Source: JALHVH01 sp963773685
Lineage (GTDB): Bacteria; Acidobacteriota; Aminicenantia; Aminicenantales; Saccharicenantaceae
NCBI GenBank assembly: GCA_963773685.1
Contig: CAVZBY010000007.1
Coordinates: forward strand, 1-15,664
Direction: 5' to 3'
Length of the DNA: 15,664 nt
Shown: positions 7,678-14,262 of the stretch, one piece after another
Layout of the letters: the number at the start of each line of letters is the position of its first letter
How positions within the stretch are numbered: position 1 is the stretch's first letter
Notes under the pieces: model-generated
The model's database searches: none
What the model saw: only the letters and a program-made list of their open reading frames with translations
Told to the model about the DNA's origin: nothing
Position numbers and translations under genes: made by a program

Positions 7678-8637
7678 TCATGGGGCCCGGAAAGTGGCCC
7701 GGATGGCTCCGGTCTCGGCGGGGCGCTCCGCCAGGAAACGCTCGACCTCTTCGTGCGTCGGGAAGCCCGCGGTGCCGCCCAGGGCGCGCGTCGAGAGCGC
7801 TCCGCAGGCATGCGCCCAGACCGCGCATTCGGCGGGAGAGGCGCCCTGTAGAAACTTATAAACGAAGCCTGCGTTGAAGCTATCCCCGGCGCCCGTAGTG
7901 TCCACGGGATCGACCCGGAATCCCGGCGCGATGATCGTCCGTCCCTTCTCCGCCGTCATGAGACCTTTTGCGCCGCGCTTGATGACGACGCGCTTCGCGA
8001 GCCGGCCCAGTTCGGCTAGGGATGTTTCCATGTCCGTGCTCCCGCCGAGGGCCGCCGCCTCCATCTCGTTCGGGAAAAAGAGATCGACGTTCTTCAGGAC
8101 CTCGCGGATCCCGCCGTCCCACTTCCCGGCCGGATCCTGGTCGGGATCGAGCGACGTCGTCAAGCCGGCCTCTTTCGCGGCGCGGAAGAGCTCCGGACAG
8201 CCGGGGCGGAGGGCGGGCTGGATGTAATAGCTCGACATGTGCATGTGCCGGGCGCTCCGGACATAGTCGAGGTCGACCTCGGCCAACGAGAACGTTTCGC
8301 GGATTCCCGGGAAGCTCGCCATCGCGTATTCCTTCGGGAACGACATCAGAACGCAGATGCCGGTGCGCCCCTCCGAGCTCCGGACGATGCGCGAAGTGTC
8401 GACGCCGCTCTCCTCGAGGCGCCGGACGAGGAAGTCCCCGAACTCATCCTTGCCGGCTTTGCCGACGAAGCCGACCTTCGCCCCGAGCCGGGCCGCGTTG
8501 CAGGCGAAGATGGCCGACGAGCTCCCGAGGGCGAACCGCATGTCCTTCGCCAGCCTCAGCTCCCCGTAGCCCGGAAGCGAAGCGAGGCCCGTCAGGACGA
8601 GGTCGACGTTGAGCTCTCCGACGACGACGATATCCAT
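7678..8637 (-). CDS. PfkB family carbohydrate kinase
   Basis: This is a 319-residue sugar kinase of the PfkB/ribokinase family, which phosphorylates a sugar or sugar phosphate using ATP in the cytoplasm. The N-terminal motif GELNVDLVLTG and the FALGSSSAIFACNAARLG segment match PfkB signature 1. The second signature DTTGAGDSFNAGF begins at residue 246, with the anion hole and catalytic base Asp252. I chose ATG 8637 because GGGAGG stands at the right distance upstream and the protein then begins MDIVVVGELN, as relatives do. A GTG at 8655 that overlaps the SIS stop as GTGA is the alternative and adds 6 residues. Its place after an AgaS-like isomerase suggests a ketohexose phosphate or ketose substrate (tagatose-6-phosphate kinase is a family precedent), but that is inference. 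Confidence 0.92.
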   Translation of the reverse strand: MDIVVVGELNVDLVLTGLASLPGYGELRLAKDMRFALGSSSAIFACNAARLGAKVGFVGKAGKDEFGDFLVRRLEESGVDTSRIVRSSEGRTGICVLMSFPKEYAMASFPGIRETFSLAEVDLDYVRSARHMHMSSYYIQPALRPGCPELFRAAKEAGLTTSLDPDQDPAGKWDGGIREVLKNVDLFFPNEMEAAALGGSTDMETSLAELGRLAKRVVIKRGAKGLMTAEKGRTIIAPGFRVDPVDTTGAGDSFNAGFVYKFLQGASPAECAVWAHACGALSTRALGGTAGFPTHEEVERFLAERPAETGAIRATFRAP

Positions 8638-8651
8638 GCCCCCTCCCGGCC

Positions 8652-9695
8652 TCACTTGGCCCCGTAAACCATCTCCTTGATCCAGGCCGATTGGCCGGCG
8701 GCGACCGCCCGGTGATAGATGAAGAGCTGTAGGAGCGGCATCACCAGGAGCATGCGGGCATATTCGGACAGCCCCGAGCTCAATTCGATGAGGAAGTCCG
8801 TGCCGGCGGCAAGGCCCGGCGCTGCCTTCTCGCAGACGACCGCGACCTTGGCCCCGACATCCTTGATCTTCGCCAGGGCGTCCATCTGATATTGCGCCCC
8901 GGAATCGGAAAGGAGCACGGTAATGAGCGTCGATGCGCCGGCCGCGTACTTCGGGCCGTGGAGATATTCGAGCGTTTCGCAGACCTCGGCGGGAGCACGG
9001 ATGATCTCCTCGGTCTTGAGCTGGAGCTCCCGGGCGAATCCCAGATATGGGCCCTGCCCGAGATAGACGAACCGGTCGTAGCCCCCGAGCCCGGCCTTGT
9101 CCTTGAGAGGCTCTCCGTAACGCTCCAGAAGTCCCCCGGCCAGGTCCGGCAGGCGTCGCAACTCATTTTCGAGCGCGCGATCCTTCGTCCGCCCGGCCGC
9201 GAGGGCCTGAAGGGCGAGCACGGTCGTCGTCAGGGCGCGAGTTGTGAACCGGCTCATTTCGGCGGCCTCGTCGAGGACCAGCGAGACCTCGCTTTCCGCG
9301 AGCACCGGCGTGTCCGCGTGACAGGTCACGCCGATAGATCTCCAACCGAACGTTTTCCTCAATAGCCGGACGGCATCCCGTGTCTCGAATGTCTCGCCCG
9401 ACCGCGAGATACCGAAGACCGTACCCTTGGCCGGGCCGGACGCGTGGATCTCCGGATAGGTGATGAGGCCCGACGAGGACAGGGCTTGCGCTTGACCGCC
9501 GACATAATGGCGCCACATCGGGGCCGCGGCGATGGAGAGATAATAGGACGAGCCCATACCGACGAAGAGCACCGGGCCGTCCCCGATGAGTGCCTCGATC
9601 CCATGGAGGGGGCTTTCGGGCCCGAGCAACCGGTCGAGCGTGCGGCGCCAAACGTCGGGCTGAGAGAGGATCTCCCCAAGGATATGATCTCTCAA
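8652..9695 (-). CDS. SIS domain sugar isomerase/deaminase, AgaS-like
   Basis: This is a 347-residue protein with two SIS (sugar isomerase) domains. The first carries FVGMGSSYY at 44-52 and ISRSGETFETRD at 96-107, the phosphosugar-binding serine loop. The second carries YLGQGPYLGFARELQLKTEE at 211-230 and HGPK at 246-249. This order fits AgaS and the isomerase half of GlmS, which act on aldose/ketose or amino-sugar 6-phosphates; AgaS deaminates and isomerises galactosamine-6-phosphate. The open frame extends upstream to 9935, but that extension looks non-coding. TTG 9695 gives MRDHILGEILSQPDVW, the expected start of such proteins, and overlaps the stop of the small membrane gene as TTGA. No glutaminase domain is present, so it is not a complete GlmS. 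Substrate assignment is inference. Confidence 0.88.
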   Translation of the reverse strand: MRDHILGEILSQPDVWRRTLDRLLGPESPLHGIEALIGDGPVLFVGMGSSYYLSIAAAPMWRHYVGGQAQALSSSGLITYPEIHASGPAKGTVFGISRSGETFETRDAVRLLRKTFGWRSIGVTCHADTPVLAESEVSLVLDEAAEMSRFTTRALTTTVLALQALAAGRTKDRALENELRRLPDLAGGLLERYGEPLKDKAGLGGYDRFVYLGQGPYLGFARELQLKTEEIIRAPAEVCETLEYLHGPKYAAGASTLITVLLSDSGAQYQMDALAKIKDVGAKVAVVCEKAAPGLAAGTDFLIELSSGLSEYARMLLVMPLLQLFIYHRAVAAGQSAWIKEMVYGAK

Positions 9696-9847
9696 TGGCC
9701 CTCGCCTCGATCCGCCGGCGTTTCCGGTTTGCGTCCCCGGTGCTTCGCGAACAGGGCCCGGAATTCGCGGATGGTCTGATAGCACCAGTAAAGCAGGAGG
9801 CATAAACCGAACGCCCATACCCCCCATGTGATTCCGTCGAGGTGCAT
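9692..9847 (-). CDS. Small single-pass membrane protein, 51 residues
   Basis: An ATG at 9847 opens a 51-codon frame ending in TGA at 9694-9692. The protein begins MHLDGITWGVWAFGLCLLLY, has one hydrophobic helix from about residue 6 to 25, and then a basic cytoplasmic-looking tail (IREFRALFAKHRGRK). Its stop overlaps the TTG start of the SIS gene as TTGA, the pattern of translational coupling. A TATCAT box lies exactly 6 bases before the ATG, and there is no Shine-Dalgarno, so the message may be leaderless. Topology by the positive-inside rule is N-out, C-in. The operon encodes a sodium:solute symporter, and small membrane proteins accompany some SSS transporters, so an accessory role is possible. 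I do not recognise the family. It is unlikely to be chance, given the clean membrane segment and the overlap. Confidence 0.65.
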   Translation of the reverse strand: MHLDGITWGVWAFGLCLLLYWCYQTIREFRALFAKHRGRKPETPADRGEGH

Positions 9848-9853
9848 GTCCGC

Positions 9854-9883
9854 ATGATACTAAAATCAAGGACACAATAGCAA
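9854..9883 (-). promoter_or_regulatory. Promoter of the sugar operon
   Basis: On the - strand TTGCTA (9883-9878, four of six consensus bases) precedes TATCAT (9859-9854, five of six) by 18 bases. Six bases then lead to the ATG of the 51-residue membrane protein at 9847, so the predicted transcription start falls on the start codon. Confidence 0.5.
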
Positions 9884-9919
9884 TTTCGTAATTGGAGGAG
9901 AATCCCGAGCTCACGCGGC

Positions 9920-9949
9920 TTGCGGGGCGCGCCATTTATGGGCTATATT
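9920..9949 (+). promoter_or_regulatory. Promoter of the CARDB-like gene
   Basis: TTGCGG (9920-9925) and TATATT (9944-9949) are 18 bases apart, which predicts a start near 9956 and a leader of about 18 bases containing AAGGAGG at 9963-9969. It is divergent from the sugar operon promoter, whose -35 lies about 37 bases away. Confidence 0.5.
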
Positions 9950-9973
9950 TGATGCGTCAAGCAAGGAGGAGCC

Positions 9974-10540
9974 ATGAATCATCGTCGCTTCGCCGTCGCG
10001 TTCGCGGCTGTCTGTCTCGTGCTCGCGGGCGCGGGACTCTTCGGCCAGAGCAAGACTCAGCAGACCCCGGAAAGCCAGGTCGCCAAGCCCGTGCCCAGGC
10101 CCGGGGACGTCATGAAAGCCAAATGCGACCTGGTCGCCGTGTCCATCGACTTCGAGGACATCAAGTCCCACACAGGCGCCTCGGGCGAGAAAAGGTACTC
10201 GTGCAAGCCGTCCTACACCTTCAAGAACACCGGCCCGGTGAACAGCGGGACCTTCGACGTCATCTTCGAGATCCAGAATCCGGTCACCAAGGAATGGTAC
10301 TTCTACCTGACCATGCCCTACCAGGCGTCCCTGGCTGCCGGCGAGGTCCGGAAGTTCGGCGGACAGCCCGTGGACGAATGCGGCTGGGCGGCGGGCGCGG
10401 AACGTCCCAAGTTCCGGCTCAGGCTGGATTTCAACCATGTCGTCACGGAATCGAACGAGGACAATAACGACCTGACGAAACAGGTCTCCCTGTACCAGCT
10501 GCGGCGGGTCACCGATCTGCCGCTGAAGAAGATTAATTAG
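9974..10540 (+). CDS. Exported CARDB-like protein
   Basis: This is a 188-residue protein with a signal peptide (hydrophobic AVAFAAVCLVLAGAGLFG, cleavage near residue 24-26). A low-complexity linker (about 27-45) is followed by one beta-rich domain. The segment YTFKNTGPVNSGTFDVIFEI and the closing VVTESNEDNNDLTKQV are the characteristic pattern of CARDB (cell-adhesion-related) domains, an immunoglobulin-like fold that often closes with a xESNExNN loop. Three cysteines in the mature part (CDL, SCK, ECGW) could allow a disulfide. It is likely periplasmic or surface-located; binding partner unknown. A strong AAGGAGGAGCC precedes the ATG. The stop overlaps the stop of the convergent DUF1080 gene by 4 bases. 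The domain call rests on motif recognition only. Confidence 0.8.
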   Translation: MNHRRFAVAFAAVCLVLAGAGLFGQSKTQQTPESQVAKPVPRPGDVMKAKCDLVAVSIDFEDIKSHTGASGEKRYSCKPSYTFKNTGPVNSGTFDVIFEIQNPVTKEWYFYLTMPYQASLAAGEVRKFGGQPVDECGWAAGAERPKFRLRLDFNHVVTESNEDNNDLTKQVSLYQLRRVTDLPLKKIN

Positions 10541-11241
10541 GTTGTCGTTTCCCTGATCTTGATATTTCGGAAATAGATCGGCGCTCCGGCGTGTTTGCCC
10601 TGGAGGCCGATGCGGCCCTTCGTCGCCAGCTCGGCGAGGGGCTTGCTGAGCCACGGCGGGATCTCGCTCCCGTCAGGGTTGTATTGGGCCGACGTCCAGA
10701 GGCTCATGTCCATCGCCGTGACCTGCTCGCCGTTCAGCATGACGTAGATCTTACGGCCCTGGCACGTGATGGTGTAATGGTTCCACTCGCCGGGCCTGTT
10801 GACCAGGCTCCGGGTCGGGGCGAGGTGGCCAAAAATGGCGCCGCAATGCCAGGTCGCGGGGGACTTGGCCCACTCCTCGGCAAAGTCATCGGCGATCTGG
10901 ATCTCGACAGAATTGGGGATCCATTCGACGACGTCCGTGCAATACACGATGACGCCGCTGTTCGTTCCGGGCGCGGTCTTGAATTCCAGGTCGAGGATGA
11001 AGTTCTCGTATTCCCGCTTCGTCCAGATGGCCTGGTCCTCGCTCGCGGTGAGGATGCCGTCGTCGACCGTCCAGACGCCGGCGGGGAACTCCGCGTCGGA
11101 GAGGTCGGGCTCGAACAAGGCCGGCCAGCCCTGTGTATCCGGATGCAGCTGCGCGGCGGGCCTGCCGCCGATGGCGAACGCGGCCGATACAAGGACCAGA
11201 AATCCGACGGCCGCCAGGAATATCGAAGGCGTTCTCGTCAT
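10537..11241 (-). CDS. Exported DUF1080 (3-keto-disaccharide hydrolase-like) protein
   Basis: This 234-residue protein has a signal peptide ending AFA at about residue 23. The rest is one jelly-roll domain of the DUF1080/3-keto-disaccharide hydrolase family, which is related to concanavalin-like lectins. Family features include the opening WPALFEPDLSDAEFPAGVWTVDDGILTA, the strand YENFILDLEFKTAPGTNSGV, the EIQIADD segment and the closing GRIGLQGKHAGAPIYFRNIKIRE. Characterised members cleave 3-keto-glycosides made by glycoside oxidoreductases; many others are uncharacterised. The start ATG has AAAGGAGGAA at good distance. It is convergent and overlaps the CARDB-like gene by 4 bases. No oxidoreductase partner is in the window. 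Function as a hydrolase is family-level inference. Confidence 0.9.
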   Translation of the reverse strand: MTRTPSIFLAAVGFLVLVSAAFAIGGRPAAQLHPDTQGWPALFEPDLSDAEFPAGVWTVDDGILTASEDQAIWTKREYENFILDLEFKTAPGTNSGVIVYCTDVVEWIPNSVEIQIADDFAEEWAKSPATWHCGAIFGHLAPTRSLVNRPGEWNHYTITCQGRKIYVMLNGEQVTAMDMSLWTSAQYNPDGSEIPPWLSKPLAELATKGRIGLQGKHAGAPIYFRNIKIRETTT

Positions 11242-11312
11242 GGCGGTTCCTCCTTTGCTCCAAGCGTAAGCGTACCAAATTCGCCGGCGCGTGGGAAGGG
11301 AGAGTCGAGGGG

Positions 11313-11342
11313 TTGACAGCCGTTCGAACGGGGCGATATAGT
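11313..11342 (+). promoter_or_regulatory. Promoter of the M20 gene with spacer palindrome
   Basis: TTGACA at 11313-11318 and TATAGT at 11337-11342 are 18 bases apart. The spacer holds a perfect 12-bp palindrome CCGTTCGAACGG at 11320-11331, a candidate repressor site. The predicted transcript starts near 11349 and gives a leader of about 38 bases with a ribosome binding site. Confidence 0.6.
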
Positions 11343-11386
11343 CCCTTTGATTTCAATCCCGGCTCGAAACGAAAGAGAGGATGCGC

Positions 11387-12829
11387 ATGAGAACACGTCT
11401 CCCGGGCGCCGCAGTCTCGCTGGCCTGCCTGTTGATCATCTCGCAGTTGGCGGCCGGCGCTTCCATCAAGAAGAAAGAGGACGCCGTCGCCTTCATCGAT
11501 AAGCATGCGTCCGAGTTCATAGATCTCAGCGATCAGGTCTGGGGGTTTGCCGAAGTCGCCCTGCTCGAGACCCGGTCATCGAAAGCGCTCGCGGATTATG
11601 CCGAAAGACAGGGCTTCAGGGTCGAACGCGGCGTCGCGGGGATGCCGACGGCCTTTGTGGCCAGCTACGGCGAGGGCCGACCGATTATCGGCCTCCTCGG
11701 CGAATATGACGCCTTGCCGGGCCTTTCGCAGAAAGCCCAAGCCGGCAAGGAGGTCCTGCAGGCCGGTGCCGCGGGCCATGGCTGCGGACATAACCTGCTG
11801 GGCGCGGCGGCGCTTGGAGCCGCTGTGGCCGTCAAGGACCTGATGGCCGCCGGAAAGCTCAAGGGCACGATCCGTTTCTACGGCACTCCGGCCGAAGAAG
11901 CCGTGGGAGGCAAGATCTATATGGCCCGGGAGGGGCTGTTCAACGATCTCGACGTCTGTCTGACCTGGCACCCCGACGAGACGACGGAGGTCTCGGTCGA
12001 CGGCTCGCAGGCGATCGTCGATTTCATCCTCGAATTCAGCGGCCGGACGGCTCACGCGGCGGGCGATCCGTGGAACGGGCGGAGCGCCGTGGCCGCGCTG
12101 GAGTTCTTCACCACGGGCCTGAACCGCATGCGCGAATTCGTCAAGCCCACCGTCCGCATGCATTACTCGATCGTGAACGGCGGGGACGTGCCGAACGTTG
12201 TGCCGGCCTACGCCAAGCTCTGGTGCTGGCTCCGTGATTCGAAGGGCGCCGGCGTCCAACAGCTGCTCGGCCGCGCGCGCCGGATCGCCGAGGGCGCCGC
12301 CATGATGGCCGAGGTTGAAATGAAGCTCACGGTGCAGGGGGGCGACTGGGAAACCCTGGTCAACCTGGCCGGGGAAAAGGCGATGTTCGCGAATCTTCAG
12401 TGGCTTGGCCCGATCCGGTTCACGCCGGAGGAACAGGAATTCGCCAAAGAGATCCAGCGCGCGACGGGGGCGGAGCCCAAGGGCCTTGACGGCTCGGTCA
12501 GGCCGTGGGCGGAGCCGAAGGCCGATCCCGAGGGCGGATCGACGGACGTCGGCGACGTGAGCTGGATCGTTCCCACGCTGAGCATGGAAGCCACGACCGC
12601 CCCCGAGGGCACTCCCTGGCACGCCTGGCCGGTCGTCGCCTGCGGCGGGACTTCCATCGGCCATAAAGGGCTTGTTTACGCGGCCAAGGTCCTGGCGGCG
12701 ACGACGGTGGACCTGTTCGAGGACGCGAGGCTCCTCCAGGCCATCCAGGCTGAGTTCCGGGAGAAGACGAAGGGCGTCGTCTACAAGCCGTTCGTCCCCG
12801 ACGGGCCGCCTCCCGTGCCGAAAAACTGA
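11387..12829 (+). CDS. Exported M20D family amidohydrolase (AbgB-like)
   Basis: This is a 480-residue zinc amidohydrolase of peptidase family M20D, close in length and layout to AbgB, the p-aminobenzoyl-glutamate hydrolase subunit. Likely metal ligands and catalytic residues are visible: His131, Cys133 and His135 in GHGCGHN, Glu170-Glu171 in PAEEAVGG, His195 in WHPDE and His426 near the C-terminus in IGHKG. The lid/dimerisation domain lies at about 205-320 (SGRTAHAAGDPWNGRSA). The N-terminus is a signal peptide (AVSLACLLIISQLAAGA), so the enzyme is probably exported, unlike cytosolic AbgB. I chose ATG 11387 over ATG 11381 because GAGAGG ends at 11380, 6 bases before the former and directly against the latter. 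Substrate is unknown; N-acyl or N-aminoacyl amides are typical. It stands alone behind its own promoter. Confidence 0.92.
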   Translation: MRTRLPGAAVSLACLLIISQLAAGASIKKKEDAVAFIDKHASEFIDLSDQVWGFAEVALLETRSSKALADYAERQGFRVERGVAGMPTAFVASYGEGRPIIGLLGEYDALPGLSQKAQAGKEVLQAGAAGHGCGHNLLGAAALGAAVAVKDLMAAGKLKGTIRFYGTPAEEAVGGKIYMAREGLFNDLDVCLTWHPDETTEVSVDGSQAIVDFILEFSGRTAHAAGDPWNGRSAVAALEFFTTGLNRMREFVKPTVRMHYSIVNGGDVPNVVPAYAKLWCWLRDSKGAGVQQLLGRARRIAEGAAMMAEVEMKLTVQGGDWETLVNLAGEKAMFANLQWLGPIRFTPEEQEFAKEIQRATGAEPKGLDGSVRPWAEPKADPEGGSTDVGDVSWIVPTLSMEATTAPEGTPWHAWPVVACGGTSIGHKGLVYAAKVLAATTVDLFEDARLLQAIQAEFREKTKGVVYKPFVPDGPPPVPKN

Positions 12830-12858
12830 ATCGTTTCGGAGAGCGGACCGCAGGACAT

Positions 12859-12875
12859 CTTTTCCCGCGGAAAAG
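12859..12875. repeat. Perfect inverted repeat downstream of the M20 gene
   Basis: CTTTTCC and GGAAAAG pair perfectly around a 3-base CGC loop, 29 bases after the M20 stop. There is no following T tract, so it is a weak terminator at best. It may stabilise the 3' end of the transcript. Confidence 0.35.
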
Positions 12876-12900
12876 GACGCCTCTCGCCCAAATCGCATTG

Positions 12901-12925
12901 ACCGGGGCGATGGCCGGTTTCTTTT
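12901..12925 (+). terminator. Possible weak terminator after the M20 gene
   Basis: ACCGG (12901-12905) pairs with CCGGT (12914-12918) over an 8-base loop and is followed directly by a pyrimidine run TTTCTTTT. The stem is short. The position, between the M20 stop and the next gene, is sensible. Confidence 0.3.
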
Positions 12926-13015
12926 CCCGTTTCCCCCTGGAAATCGACCCTTTCCCGACGGGCGGCAATGGCCCGTTTCTTGCATTATGAGCTTTGGGTT
13001 GGAGGTCTCTCTCCG

Positions 13016-13534
13016 ATGCAAATTATCAAAGAACCGGCCAAATCGCTCCAGGAAGCGGAGCTCGTTATCACCCGGGTCTTTGACGCCCCCCGGGAAACCG
13101 TCTGGAAGACCTGGACGGAGCCCGAGCGCGTGAAGCTCTGGTGGGGGCCCGGAGGCTTCACCGTGCCGGTCTGCAGGATCGACCTTCGCGTCGGCGGGAT
13201 CTATCTTTATTGCATGCGCTCGCCCTTGGGCAAGGATTATTGGAATACCGGTGTCTTTTGCGAGATCGTCGTTCCGGAACGGATCGTCGCCACGGACAGC
13301 TTCGCGGACGAGCAGGGCCATATCGTGCCCGCCAGTCACTACGGCATGAATCCGGCCTATCCTTTGGAGATGCTCGTGAAAGCGACGTTCGAGGACCTCG
13401 ACGGCCGGACGCGGCTCACGCTGGAGCATTCCGGCCTCCCCGTCGGCCTGGACCGCGCCGGCGCCCGGGAAGGATGGTCCCAAAGCCTGGACAAGCTCGC
13501 CAAAGCCCTGAAACGGCCGGAGACCTCGAGCTGA
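13016..13534 (+). CDS. SRPBCC (AHSA1-like) domain protein
   Basis: This 172-residue single-domain protein is of the AHSA1/START-like SRPBCC fold, a helix-grip cavity that binds hydrophobic ligands. Diagnostic blocks are the opening LVITRVFDAPRETVWKTWTEPERVKLWWGP, the DLRVGG turn and the C-terminal helix GWSQSLDKLAKAL. The frame is open upstream to an ATG at 12968, but ATG 13016 is preferred: GGAGG lies at 13001-13005, and MQIIKEPAKSLQEAELV is a normal start for the family. Two bases separate its stop from the DHFR-like gene, so the two form an operon. AHSA1 proteins are often encoded beside small reductases or ArsR regulators in soil bacteria. No ligand or reaction can be assigned. Confidence 0.87.
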   Translation: MQIIKEPAKSLQEAELVITRVFDAPRETVWKTWTEPERVKLWWGPGGFTVPVCRIDLRVGGIYLYCMRSPLGKDYWNTGVFCEIVVPERIVATDSFADEQGHIVPASHYGMNPAYPLEMLVKATFEDLDGRTRLTLEHSGLPVGLDRAGAREGWSQSLDKLAKALKRPETSS

Positions 13535-13536
13535 CC

Positions 13537-14091
13537 ATGAGGAAGCTCATCGCGGACATGATGATGAGCCTGGACGGCTACTTCGAAGGGCCGGACCGCG
13601 AGATCGACTGGTTCGCCTGGGACAAGGACCTGCAGAAGCTCAGCATCGATCAGCTCAATGAAGTCGATACGATCCTTTTGGGGCGCTCCGCCTACGAGCT
13701 GTTCGCTAATTATTGGCCGACCCCGGCCGCGGCCGCCGAGAATCCCGCCATCGTTTCCGCCATGAACGCGCTTCCGAAGGTCGTGTTCTCGAGGACTCTC
13801 AAGAAAGTGGGGTGGCACAATTCGCGGCTGGTGAGGGAACGCGTCGCGGAAGAGATCTTCGAGCTGAAGGGCCAGGCGGGAAAGGATATGGTCACGTACG
13901 GCGGCGCCGGCTTGCTCGCGTCGCTCTCGCGTCTAGGGCTCATCGACGAGTATCGCCTCAGGATCAACCCGATCGTCCTGGGAAGGGGAAGGCCCTTGTT
14001 TCAGGACGTCAGGGCCAGTCTGAACCTGAAGCTCCTGAAGACCGAAACGCTCGGCTCAGGGGTCGTCACCTTGTTCTACCGGCGCAGTTGA
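13537..14091 (+). CDS. Dihydrofolate reductase family protein (RibD C-terminal-like)
   Basis: This 184-residue protein belongs to the DHFR/RibD-C superfamily, NADPH-binding reductases. The start RKLIADMMMSLDGYFEGPDREIDWF is typical of the small stand-alone members annotated as dihydrofolate reductase family proteins. DTILLGRSAYELF, LPKVVFSRTL, the nucleotide-binding VTYGGAGLLASL and LRINPIVLGRGRPLF follow in family order. The ATG is 2 bases after the stop of the SRPBCC gene and has no clear Shine-Dalgarno, so it probably depends on coupling. Stand-alone members are generally not the essential FolA enzyme, and their substrate is mostly unknown. The pair probably shares one task, possibly reduction of a small molecule held by the SRPBCC protein, but nothing in the sequence proves this. 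Confidence 0.88.
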   Translation: MRKLIADMMMSLDGYFEGPDREIDWFAWDKDLQKLSIDQLNEVDTILLGRSAYELFANYWPTPAAAAENPAIVSAMNALPKVVFSRTLKKVGWHNSRLVRERVAEEIFELKGQAGKDMVTYGGAGLLASLSRLGLIDEYRLRINPIVLGRGRPLFQDVRASLNLKLLKTETLGSGVVTLFYRRS

Positions 14092-14227
14092 ATCTTTCGG
14101 CCGCCGGTCGAGGCCGGGTGCCGTCTTCGTAGGATGGGAAGGGGCCGACTGCCCCTGGGGGCTGAATCAGATGCACCCGCCTCGGCACGACGGATGATAC
14201 GATAACCGCACGGATTCCGGGGGGCGC
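14092..14227. other. Intergenic region with one short hairpin
   Basis: Between the DHFR-like stop and the BlaI promoter I see only GGGGC (14141-14145) pairing with GCCCC (14151-14155) over a 5-base loop, without a T tract. No convincing small gene or structured RNA is apparent. Confidence 0.3.
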
Positions 14228-14256
14228 TTGACATTCTACAGAATGTAGAATATCAT
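14228..14256 (+). promoter_or_regulatory. BlaI/M56 operon promoter with BlaI-type operator
   Basis: TTGACA (14228-14233) and TATCAT (14251-14256) are 17 bases apart. The spacer is filled by a perfect palindrome: ATTCTACA (14233-14240), centre GAA, TGTAGAAT (14244-14251). The inner TACA/TGTA core is the known recognition element of BlaI/MecI repressors. A repressor bound here would occlude both promoter boxes, so the operon is predicted to be autorepressed. Confidence 0.8.
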
Positions 14257-14262
14257 CATTTT

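Noticed and set aside
9696..9935. N-terminal extension of the SIS gene to 9935
   Set aside because: The added 80 residues have no SIS family character and cover the 51-residue membrane gene and its promoter. TTG 9695 gives a typical N-terminus and a TTGA overlap.
12968..13015. Longer start of the SRPBCC protein at 12968
   Set aside because: The extra 16 residues (MARFLHYELWVGGLSP) are not family-like, and GGAGG at 13001-13005 supports ATG 13016.
11576..13483. 635-residue antisense frame over the M20 and SRPBCC genes
   Set aside because: It spans two well supported genes and an intergenic gap and is rich in Arg, Pro and Gly as shadow frames are. No domain is visible.
14092..14227. Riboswitch or small RNA between the DHFR-like and BlaI genes
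   Set aside because: Only one 5-bp stem is visible, and the BlaI promoter lies at the far end next to the start codon, so no leader RNA would precede BlaI.
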